From an uncultured Bacteroidales bacterium (GTDB lineage: Bacteria; Bacteroidota; Bacteroidia; Bacteroidales; UBA932), in contig CAMJJZ010000022.1 in NCBI GenBank assembly GCA_946406275.1, positions 1-15,746 of the forward strand: DNA of 15,746 nucleotides, read 5' to 3'. The notes below the pieces were generated by a model. That model did not search any database. It was not told the DNA's origin and saw only the letters and a program-made list of their open reading frames with translations. A program made the position numbers and the translations under genes. The stretch's first letter is position 1; the number at the start of each line of letters is the position of its first letter. Of the stretch, positions 7,832 to 14,428 are shown in pieces.

Positions 7832-8791
7832 ATGGCAAAAGATCTTGTAATAGGTATCGACGTAGGTGGCCAGACCACCAAGTGCGGCATCGTGGATGCC
7901 CGCGGTACCGTCCTTGCCCAGACCGTTATCCGTTCGGATGAAACCACAGACCACGAGGCTTTCATAGCCTCCCTTGCAGAGGCCCTGAACCGCATTATTG
8001 CGGAGGCTCAGGCAGAAGGCCGCATCCGTGGCATAGGCGTAGGCGCCCCCAACGGCAACTACTACACCGGCACCATCGAGTACGCACCCAACCTCAAGTG
8101 GGGCGGCGCAAAGGTTATTCCTTTTGCAAAGCTTCTGTCGGAGCAGATGAACGGCATTCCCGTTTCCCTCACCAATGACGCCAATGCCGCCGCGGTAGGT
8201 GAAATGACCTACGGCGCAGCCAGGGGCATGAAGAACTTCATCATGATCACCCTGGGAACCGGCGTGGGCTCCGGCATAGTCATCGACGGCAATGTGGTTT
8301 ACGGTCACGACGGCTTTGCCGGCGAGCTTGGCCACACTTGCGCCGTGCGTCACAACGGCCGCGCCTGCGGTTGCGGCAAAACCGGCTGCCTGGAAGCTTA
8401 TTGCTCCGCCACCGGCGTTGCCCGTACCGCCCGCGAATGGCTGGAAATGACGGACGAGCCTTCAGAGCTCCGTTCCCTGGACAGAATCAGCTCCAAGGAC
8501 GTCTACGATGCAGCAAAGGACGGCGACAAGCTGGCGCTCAAGATCTTTGAGTACACCGGCCGCATCCTTGGCGAAAAACTGGCAGACTTCATTGAGTTCA
8601 GCGCCCCTGAGGCAATCGTCCTCTTCGGCGGCCTTGCCCGCAGCAAGGAGTTCCTCACGGAGCCCATCCTCAATGCCATGAACGCCAACGTTCTCCCTCT
8701 GTGGAGAAACAAGGTAAAGCTGGTCTATTCCTCACTGAAGGAATCTGACGCCGCAATCCTTGGTGCATCCGCTCTTGCCTGGGAACTCTAA
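7832..8791 (+). CDS. ROK-family sugar kinase (glucokinase or N-acetylglucosamine kinase type)
   Basis: This 319-residue cytoplasmic enzyme of the ROK family phosphorylates a hexose with ATP. The N-terminal phosphate-binding loop is GIDVGGQTTKCGIVD (residues 8-22). The catalytic base is D116 in LTNDANAAAVGE (113-124), ATP-binding LGTGVGSGIVIDG is at 141-153, and the sugar-binding ExGH pair is E165 and H168. The ROK zinc site is H168 with C179, C181 and C186 in CGCGKTGCLEAYCS. The third position of the usual DxGGT loop is glutamine (Q14) rather than threonine, which is uncommon. There is no N-terminal helix-turn-helix, so it is a kinase and not a ROK repressor. It starts 3 nt after the transporter stop. 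Glucose and GlcNAc cannot be told apart here. Confidence 0.92.
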   Translation: MAKDLVIGIDVGGQTTKCGIVDARGTVLAQTVIRSDETTDHEAFIASLAEALNRIIAEAQAEGRIRGIGVGAPNGNYYTGTIEYAPNLKWGGAKVIPFAKLLSEQMNGIPVSLTNDANAAAVGEMTYGAARGMKNFIMITLGTGVGSGIVIDGNVVYGHDGFAGELGHTCAVRHNGRACGCGKTGCLEAYCSATGVARTAREWLEMTDEPSELRSLDRISSKDVYDAAKDGDKLALKIFEYTGRILGEKLADFIEFSAPEAIVLFGGLARSKEFLTEPILNAMNANVLPLWRNKVKLVYSSLKESDAAILGASALAWEL

Positions 8792-8803
8792 ACTCCCGGC
8801 AGA

Positions 8804-9934
8804 GTGAAAACGTTATTAGCATTCTCCGCCGCATGCTGCCTTATGGTGGCCTGCGGCGGAACTCCTTCAAAGAAGGCCGCAGCGCCTGAACCGGACCCTC
8901 TGGAGGGCATGACCCTCCATGAGAAGATATGCCAGATGTTTTGGGTGCGTCCGGAAGCCCTGGACCCCACTTTTACGTGGGTGAGTAACGACGATCTTGT
9001 AGCCCACGGACTCATAGAAGTTACGGACACAATGCGCGCAACGGCAGCGGAATACCCCGTTGGCGGAGTTATCCTTTTTGCCCATAATATCAAGGACAGG
9101 GAGCAGATAAAGGCCATTGTAGACACCCTGAAGGCCCTTCCTGGCAAGCCGCTCATAAGCATCGACGAGGAAGGCGGACGCGTAGCCCGCATAGCCAACA
9201 ACAAGGCTTTCGGCCTTCCCCGGTACAAGAGTATGGCGGACCTTGCGGCAAAGGGAAAGCCAGCGGTAAAGGAGGCGGCCGGAACCATCGGCAAGTATCT
9301 CCGCGAATTTGGGATAGACATTGATTTTGCTCCGGTAGCCGATGTCAATACCAACCCCCGCAACATCGTAATAGGCCCCAGGGCCTTTTCTGACGATCCC
9401 TCCGAGGCCGCGGATCTGGTGGCTACCTACCTCAAGGCACTGCAGGCGCAGGGCGTGTACGGCTGCCTCAAGCATTTCCCGGGACACGGGGACACATCGG
9501 CCGATACCCACTATGGCTACGCCGTGAGCAACAAGACCTGGGACGATATGCTCTCTTGCGAGATGATCCCCTTCCGCGCAGGAATCGCCGCCGGAGCCCG
9601 TCTGGTAATGACTGCGCATATCTCCGCCCCCAAGGTTACCGGCAGCAACATACCGTCCACCCTCAGCTACACCATTCTCACGGAGAAGCTTCGCGGGGAG
9701 CTTGGCTTTGACGGGGTAATCGTCACGGACGCCATGGAAATGGGGGCCATCACGCGGCAGTACACTGCCGTGGAAGCAAGCGTCCTGGCCGTTAAGGCCG
9801 GCGCCGACGTCCTCCTCTGCGTAAGAGACTTCCGCGGCGCAGTGGATGCCATAGAGCACGCTGTCTTTGCAGGCGACATACCGGAAAGCCGTATTGACGA
9901 GTCCGTAAGGCGGATCCTGAAACTGAAATACTAG
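8804..9934 (+). CDS. Secreted GH3 lipoprotein, NagZ-type beta-N-acetylhexosaminidase
   Basis: This 376-residue protein is a family 3 glycoside hydrolase of the NagZ branch. It begins at GTG 8804, chosen because MKTLLAFSAACCLMVACGG gives a lipoprotein signal peptide with C17 as the lipidated cysteine. Key residues are visible: DEEGGRV at 121-127, KHFPGHGDT at 223-231 followed by the Asp-His pair D234 and H236 that serves as acid/base in NagZ, and the nucleophile D309 in VIVTDAMEMGAI. NagZ enzymes remove non-reducing GlcNAc from muropeptides; classical NagZ is cytoplasmic, whereas this one is exported and membrane-anchored. It follows the ROK kinase by 12 nt. A broader beta-hexosaminidase role on host or dietary glycans is the alternative. 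Confidence 0.93.
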   Translation: MKTLLAFSAACCLMVACGGTPSKKAAAPEPDPLEGMTLHEKICQMFWVRPEALDPTFTWVSNDDLVAHGLIEVTDTMRATAAEYPVGGVILFAHNIKDREQIKAIVDTLKALPGKPLISIDEEGGRVARIANNKAFGLPRYKSMADLAAKGKPAVKEAAGTIGKYLREFGIDIDFAPVADVNTNPRNIVIGPRAFSDDPSEAADLVATYLKALQAQGVYGCLKHFPGHGDTSADTHYGYAVSNKTWDDMLSCEMIPFRAGIAAGARLVMTAHISAPKVTGSNIPSTLSYTILTEKLRGELGFDGVIVTDAMEMGAITRQYTAVEASVLAVKAGADVLLCVRDFRGAVDAIEHAVFAGDIPESRIDESVRRILKLKY

Positions 9935-9948
9935 TAACGGATTTTTTG

Positions 9949-9956
9949 TATCTTTG
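9949..9956 (+). promoter_or_regulatory. -7 promoter box directly before the cotH-like gene
   Basis: TATCTTTG matches the Bacteroidota -7 consensus TAnnTTTG exactly and is followed by C, as is common. It ends only 5 nt before the ATG at 9962, so transcription should begin at or within a base or two of the start codon and give a leaderless or nearly leaderless mRNA. No good TTTG is found 19-21 bp upstream. Confidence 0.65.
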
Positions 9957-9961
9957 CGGTC

Positions 9962-11638
9962 ATGAAAGTTTGGAAACAAATATTTGTGGCCGCATTTTTG
10001 GCCCTCACTGCTTGCGTCAGGGACGATGTAATCCCGGAGCAGTATAAGAAGCCTGTAGAAAACAATGAAGGCGGCAAAGAGCAGGAAAAAGAGCAAGAGA
10101 AGGAGACTGAACCAGTAGACACCACCCCCGTGAAGTTGAGCGGAACAACCATCGGCTCAGGAAGGTGGTCGGGGCTTGACCTTGGAGAGAAGCACGTTAT
10201 CACCGCCGTATACTTTGCACCTAAGTCTTCTCAGGGCAAGAAAGTGGAGCTGGGCCTGTTTGAAGGAGCTAATGAGGCGGACTTCAAAGACGCTCTTCCC
10301 ATAGCGATGATCAAGGAGCAATGCACGGACGGTGTGCTGCGCACGTTGCCGGTGAACTGCTCCCGCGGCTTCCGCTATGTGAGATACATGTCCCCCAACG
10401 GTACGCAGTACAATCTCCAGCAACTTGAATTCTACGGTTACAAGGCCCCTGGGGACGATTCCCAGTTCTACCAGATAACAAACCTCCCCACCGTGGTAAT
10501 CAACACATGGGGCGGCAAGGCCGTGACATCCAAGACAACCTATATCGACTCCAACATTTACTTCATATCCGAAGACGGAAAGAACCTCCTTTCCACCATT
10601 CAGACAAGTATCCGTGGACGCGGAAACGCCAGCTGGGGCTTCCCCAAGAAGCCTTACAAGATAAAGTTCACAGAGAAGCTGAGCCCTCTTGGAGCACCGG
10701 CTCGTGACAAGAAGTGGACCCTCATCAACAACTACGGAGACAAGACCCTCATGCGCAACATCCTGGCCTTCGAGGTGAGCCGCCGCGTGGGAATGGCCTA
10801 CACGCCGTTCTGCACGCCGGTGGACGTTATCTTCAACGGCGAGTACCAGGGCTGCTACCAATTTTGTGACCAGGTGGAAGTGGGCACAAAACGCGTGGAG
10901 GCCAAAAACGGTTACCTCATTGAAATCGACGCCTATTGTTACGATGAGAAGGTAAACTTCTATTCCGCCAAAGGCACTCCAGTCACAGTCAAATACCCTA
11001 AGGATGACGAAATAACCGCCGACCAGCTCTCCTTCATCAAGGATTTCTTTGCCAAGATGGAGACAGCCGTCAACGCCTCCAATTTCAAGGACGCCACAAA
11101 CGGCTACAGGAAGTACCTGGACGTGGATACATTCATGCAGAACTTCATCGTAGGTGAGTTCTGCGGCAACACGGACACCTACTGGAGTGTGAACATGTAC
11201 AAGAAGGACGCTTCCGACGGAGTGCTGTTCACCGGCCCCGCATGGGATTATGATCTAGCCTTCGAGAACGACGGCAGGACATATCCCATCAACAACATCA
11301 ACGATTTTATCTACTGCAGCAAAGGCTCCGTTGCATCTGAATCCGTCCGCACTATGGTGAACCGCATAGTAAAGCAGGATACCGGCGCCCGCGCCCGTCT
11401 TGTGGAAATCTGGGACCAGACCAAACCAAAACTTGAAGACCTAAACGACTACGTGGACCAGACGGCACAGCTCCTGGACGAATCCCAGCAACTCAATTTC
11501 AAGCGCTGGCCCATCCTTAACCAGTACGTCCACCAGAACCCCAAGACCTACGGCTCGTACTCCGGAGAGGTGAACAACGTCAAGAATTACATCACCAAAC
11601 GCCTCACCAAGTTTGACCAGCTGGTGAGGAACTACTGA
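9962..11638 (+). CDS. CotH-kinase-family lipoprotein with discoidin-like N-terminal domain
   Basis: This 558-residue protein is a CotH-type atypical kinase. A lipoprotein signal peptide ends at LALTAC with C18 lipidated. The next residues, VRDD, place a basic and two acidic residues just after the cysteine, which resembles the Bacteroidota surface-export signal, so it may face outward. A charged low-complexity linker (about residues 35-52, Glu/Lys/Gln repeats) is followed by a region (about 60-160) resembling discoidin/F5-8-type carbohydrate-binding domains, ending YNLQQLEFYG. The CotH domain covers about 170-555, with RGRGNASWGFPKKPYKIKF (218-236), LINNYGDKTLMRN (254-266), LIEID (319-323) and the metal-binding PAWDYDLAFEN (426-436). 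CotH of Bacillus phosphorylates a spore-coat protein; the Bacteroidota target is unknown. It likely has its own promoter. Confidence 0.9.
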   Translation: MKVWKQIFVAAFLALTACVRDDVIPEQYKKPVENNEGGKEQEKEQEKETEPVDTTPVKLSGTTIGSGRWSGLDLGEKHVITAVYFAPKSSQGKKVELGLFEGANEADFKDALPIAMIKEQCTDGVLRTLPVNCSRGFRYVRYMSPNGTQYNLQQLEFYGYKAPGDDSQFYQITNLPTVVINTWGGKAVTSKTTYIDSNIYFISEDGKNLLSTIQTSIRGRGNASWGFPKKPYKIKFTEKLSPLGAPARDKKWTLINNYGDKTLMRNILAFEVSRRVGMAYTPFCTPVDVIFNGEYQGCYQFCDQVEVGTKRVEAKNGYLIEIDAYCYDEKVNFYSAKGTPVTVKYPKDDEITADQLSFIKDFFAKMETAVNASNFKDATNGYRKYLDVDTFMQNFIVGEFCGNTDTYWSVNMYKKDASDGVLFTGPAWDYDLAFENDGRTYPINNINDFIYCSKGSVASESVRTMVNRIVKQDTGARARLVEIWDQTKPKLEDLNDYVDQTAQLLDESQQLNFKRWPILNQYVHQNPKTYGSYSGEVNNVKNYITKRLTKFDQLVRNY

Positions 11639-11643
11639 TAACG

Positions 11644-11680
11644 AAAAAGGGTGGCGCTTCACAACTGCGTCACCCTTTTT
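11644..11680. terminator. Bidirectional hairpin terminator between convergent genes (repeat copy 1)
   Basis: Arms at 11644-11657 (AAAAAGGGTGGCGC) and 11667-11680 (GCGTCACCCTTTTT) form a 14-bp stem with one G-U pair and a 9-nt loop. It starts 5 nt after the cotH-like stop and ends 19 nt before the ompA-like stop. Poly-A and poly-T flanks let it work in both directions. The core and loop recur in reverse orientation at 12596-12626. Confidence 0.9.
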
Positions 11681-11699
11681 GTTGTAAAATGATTAAGGA

Positions 11700-12380
11700 T
11701 TACTGAAGAGTGCCTTCTTCGGCGGCCTTGATCATGTTCTCGTTTGCGGTGATGTAGATTTCAACGCGACGGTTCTGGGCACGGCCTTCCTCGGTGTCGT
11801 TGGAGGCGACGGGGAAGTCATATGCGAGGCCTTCTGCAATGAGACGGTCCTTTGCGATACCCTTGCTGTTGAGATAGTTTGCAACAGCCTTTGCACGCTT
11901 GGTGGAAACGTTCTTGTTTGCCTGCTCTGTGCCGATGTTGTCCGTGTGGCCATAGACGTTGATGTTGGTCTCCGTCATGTCTGCCATGTCAACTGCGAAC
12001 TTGTCAAGCTGAACCTTTGCAGCATCTGCGAGGTTGGCTTTGTTGAAGTCGAAGAGGATACCGCTGTCGAAGGTGACCTTGATGCCCTTGAGGCCGTTGA
12101 CGTCGGTCACGGTTTCTACCTGGGCGTTCTCAAGTTCTGCGAGCTGAGCGGCCTTCTTATCCATCTGGTTGCCGATGACTGCGCCAGCGCCACCGCCGAT
12201 GGCTGTGCCTGCAGCTGCGCCGATTGCAGCGGCCTTGCCGTCGCCACCAATCAGATAACCGATGCCGGCTCCGAGGGCAGCACCTGCACCTGCACCGATG
12301 AGGGTGCCCTTACCAGTGTTGGAAATACCGCAGCTCACCAGAATGGCGCCGCAAAGAAGGAATGATACGAGTTTTTTCAT
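11700..12380 (-). CDS. OmpA-family lipoprotein with glycine-zipper segment
   Basis: This 226-residue protein is an OmpA-type peptidoglycan-associated lipoprotein. The signal peptide ends at ILVSC, with C17 as the lipid attachment site. Residues about 26-71 are very rich in Gly and Ala (GAGAGAALGAGIGYLIGG and on), a glycine-zipper segment likely to insert into or span membrane. The C-terminal OmpA domain (about 100-215) has the peptidoglycan-binding pattern: D147 in YGHTDNIG, R162 in VSTKRAKAV, and the closing EGRAQNRRVEI (198-208). Spacing of D147 and R162 matches the diaminopimelate-binding Asp and Arg of Acinetobacter OmpA. It probably ties the outer membrane to the cell wall. It is monocistronic and converges on the cotH-like gene. 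Confidence 0.94.
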   Translation of the reverse strand: MKKLVSFLLCGAILVSCGISNTGKGTLIGAGAGAALGAGIGYLIGGDGKAAAIGAAAGTAIGGGAGAVIGNQMDKKAAQLAELENAQVETVTDVNGLKGIKVTFDSGILFDFNKANLADAAKVQLDKFAVDMADMTETNINVYGHTDNIGTEQANKNVSTKRAKAVANYLNSKGIAKDRLIAEGLAYDFPVASNDTEEGRAQNRRVEIYITANENMIKAAEEGTLQ

Positions 12381-12415
12381 AGTATTAAAAGTTTAAAGTG
12401 TTATCCTTAACTCCA

Positions 12416-12423
12416 CAAATTTA
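12416..12423 (-). promoter_or_regulatory. -7 promoter box of the ompA-like gene
   Basis: On the minus strand this reads TAAATTTG, a full match to TAnnTTTG, placed 35 nt before the ATG of the OmpA-family gene. The leader would be about 30 nt. No convincing TTTG lies 19-21 bp further upstream, so only the -7 element supports the call. The surrounding A/T-rich stretch at 12381-12495 holds no gene and separates two divergent promoters. Confidence 0.5.
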
Positions 12424-12472
12424 CTATTCTTTTTTTGAAAGTTTCACTCCAAAACAAAAAAACAAGAAAAAA

Positions 12473-12503
12473 TTTGCAGATTCAATTTTTTGACTTATCT
12501 TTG
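12473..12503 (+). promoter_or_regulatory. Consensus Bacteroidota promoter of tRNA-Gly
   Basis: TTTG at 12473-12476 and TATCTTTG at 12496-12503 are separated by exactly 19 bp, a perfect match to the sigma-ABfr consensus (TTTG, 19-21 bp, TAnnTTTG). The tRNA begins 11 nt after the -7 box, so only a very short 5' leader is expected. Confidence 0.88.
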
Positions 12504-12514
12504 CAGTCCCAATT

Positions 12515-12590
<76 letters not shown>

Positions 12591-12595
12591 TTTGT

Positions 12596-12626
12596 GGGTG
12601 ACGCAGTTGATGCGCCACCCTTTTTT
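12596..12626 (+). terminator. Terminator of tRNA-Gly (repeat copy 2, inverted)
   Basis: Arms at 12596-12604 (GGGTGACGC) and 12612-12620 (GCGCCACCC) enclose a 7-nt loop and are followed by six T. On the plus strand the stem has one A-C mismatch. On the minus strand that position is a G-U pair, so the hairpin is better formed there, but no T-tract follows on that strand. Its reverse complement nearly equals the terminator at 11644-11680. Confidence 0.8.
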
Positions 12627-12632
12627 GTGTCT

Positions 12633-13907
12633 TTATGCCAGACCGGGAGGGCAGGGTTTGCCTATGGAGCGGCGATAGGCGAAGTAGAGTTCTTCCGTGG
12701 CCAGGGCCATTTTGGTTACGGCGAACTCCTGATCCGGTTCCGGGTAGGTGTACCAGGTGTCCTGAAGGGTGTTGAGGTCTACGCAGTCACCGTATTTTCC
12801 AAGGTATTCATACTCGATGTGTACCGAATAGAGTGACGGGACGGGGAGTTCCATCTCAAATGGATCGCCCTCTACGTCTGTGCCGTGCACGTGGAATCCG
12901 TTCATGTCATGCTGCATGGTTCCGTTGCCAAGACGGATGAACTTCTTGGCGTTGGGAAGGCTGTCCACGTGGACCTGGAGGACGCCGCTGTCGTAGGTGC
13001 CGGCCTCGACTTCCTTGCGCACGTTGGCGCGTTCCCATTCGTACCAGTCAGGAATATGTGAGAATTCGGTTTCTCCTTCAAGAGCTTCAAGTTCTCCGAG
13101 CTCCGTCATGCGCCATTTCTTGCCACATTCTCCGCAGAAGAGGATATCGTCCCTTGAATCCATGTGGAATTCCTTACCGCAGTGGGGGCACTGGTAGAGG
13201 ACCTTGTGAAGGCCTTCCGCGCGCTTGGGGTACTTGGTGAGGGTGCCGGTGGCTTTCTGCCAGGCGAAATCGTCATACTGGAAGGCTTCAACGATGCGGT
13301 TGTTGATTTCATCGACGGAAAGGTCCTTCACCTGTTCCGGGGTGAGGAGCAGGGTGTAGTCAGCTTCCGTGTGGATCTTGCGGTCGTGGAGGTTCCAGAA
13401 GGGGGAGTTCACGTGGTGGCCGTGGGTGATGAGAGTGACCACGGGAACCTTGAGCATCTTGCAGAGCTTGCCCAGAGCCGCCGGAAGCACGGCCGTGGTG
13501 CCGCAGAGGGAATAGCGAGCCTCCGGATAAACCACGGCGATATCCCTGTTGCCGATAACCTTGGCAAGCTGGCGGATAAGGACGGTATCGTTGGTGAATT
13601 TTCTCTTACATATGCAACCTACGGCCCTCAGGAGCCACTCCCTGCCGATGAATCCGTCAATGGCCACTACATAGTTGGCCTTGTACGGATAAATCACCTG
13701 CGTTGCAACCTTGAAGTCCATGAAGGCGTTGTGGTTGCAGAGGAGAAGGTACGGCGGCTCCAGCGGAACGTCCACACCGTGGAAATGGATTGCGGGCCGA
13801 TGGGTAATCATGTCCGGCCAGCTCAGGAGTTTGGTAATAGGCTTCAGGTACCACTTGGTCCGGATGGGGTCCCGGGCCATGTCAAAGCGCTCGAAGGGCT
13901 TTTTCAT
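12633..13907 (-). CDS. PlsC-type acyltransferase with inserted zinc ribbon
   Basis: This 424-residue protein has an N-terminal lysophospholipid acyltransferase domain (about residues 20-220). The catalytic HX4D motif is H59 to D64 in NHNAFMD, and YPEARYS (127-133) fits motif III with E129 and R131 holding the phosphate. Such enzymes transfer an acyl chain to a lysophospholipid such as 1-acyl-glycerol-3-phosphate. A four-cysteine zinc ribbon follows, C240 and C243 (CPHCGKEF), C258 and C261 (CGECGKKW). The rest, about 265-424, is an acidic, beta-rich region I do not recognise. It is much longer than the roughly 240 residues of PlsC. The ATG overlaps the stop of the MGMT-like gene by 4 nt (ATGA), so translation is probably coupled. 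The acceptor substrate is unknown. Confidence 0.85.
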   Translation of the reverse strand: MKKPFERFDMARDPIRTKWYLKPITKLLSWPDMITHRPAIHFHGVDVPLEPPYLLLCNHNAFMDFKVATQVIYPYKANYVVAIDGFIGREWLLRAVGCICKRKFTNDTVLIRQLAKVIGNRDIAVVYPEARYSLCGTTAVLPAALGKLCKMLKVPVVTLITHGHHVNSPFWNLHDRKIHTEADYTLLLTPEQVKDLSVDEINNRIVEAFQYDDFAWQKATGTLTKYPKRAEGLHKVLYQCPHCGKEFHMDSRDDILFCGECGKKWRMTELGELEALEGETEFSHIPDWYEWERANVRKEVEAGTYDSGVLQVHVDSLPNAKKFIRLGNGTMQHDMNGFHVHGTDVEGDPFEMELPVPSLYSVHIEYEYLGKYGDCVDLNTLQDTWYTYPEPDQEFAVTKMALATEELYFAYRRSIGKPCPPGLA

Positions 13908-14428
13908 GTGAGCTGCAATTTAATAAGTTCACGTTTTAGTTCAGGTCCGTAGGCGTATTCGCCCACATCTATTGTGTCAAGAAGGTACAGGTCCGATCCC
14001 TTGAACAGCGTCTTTTCCGCGGTTTCCCGTATCTGGCGCACCTTGTCCAGGGATTCCTTGGGCACAACCAGGTGGCAGGGGATGACGTATGCCACGGGGT
14101 TCAGCGCCACGGCATGGGCCACGGCCCTTACGCCTGCCGGATTCTCCGCCAGCGCGGCGAACTCCGTATAGCTCAGGAGCTTACGCGGCATTTTGAACAG
14201 AGTCTCCCACACCTTTATCTGGAAGGCCGATCCAAAGAGCCGGAGGTCTTCCCACTTGAGCGTCTTTGCCAGGTCCAGCAGCTCTTCCGTGGAAATCTTG
14301 AGGGTGCGGACCTCGTCAACGTCCTCCGGAGAGAGGGCGTCTATGTCGGCGGCAATCTTTGCGAAATGCCTGTAATCGGCGGCTATGGAGGCAACCTTGC
14401 CGTCCACTTCGGTTACTATCCAGTTCAT
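13904..14428 (-). CDS. Divergent MGMT-like (O6-alkylguanine-DNA alkyltransferase family) protein
   Basis: This 174-residue protein resembles O6-alkylguanine-DNA alkyltransferases, which move an alkyl group from guanine to their own cysteine. GSAFQIKVWETLFKMP (66-81) matches the start of the DNA-binding domain. Y87, R101 (arginine finger), N110 and the acceptor C118 keep the same spacing as human Y114, R128, N137 and C145. Two things differ: the active-site PCHR is PCHL (L120), and the loop that normally reads like G-Y/W-G after the cysteine is replaced by KESLDKVRQIRETAEK, followed by an extra tail to 174. I chose the ATG at 14428, which overlaps the upstream stop in an ATGA; a longer reading from 14518 would run inside the upstream gene. 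Repair activity is likely but not certain. Confidence 0.82.
   Translation of the reverse strand: MNWIVTEVDGKVASIAADYRHFAKIAADIDALSPEDVDEVRTLKISTEELLDLAKTLKWEDLRLFGSAFQIKVWETLFKMPRKLLSYTEFAALAENPAGVRAVAHAVALNPVAYVIPCHLVVPKESLDKVRQIRETAEKTLFKGSDLYLLDTIDVGEYAYGPELKRELIKLQLT

Noticed and set aside
8867..10096. 409-codon open frame on the minus strand opposite the GH3 gene
   Set aside because: It is antisense to a gene with all GH3 catalytic residues and crosses the start of the cotH-like gene. Its translation has no recognisable domain, and long antisense frames are expected from the codon use here.
13164..13952. 262-codon plus-strand open frame opposite the acyltransferase
   Set aside because: It lies antisense to a gene with clear HX4D and zinc-ribbon motifs, has no recognisable domain of its own and crosses the ATGA-coupled gene junction.
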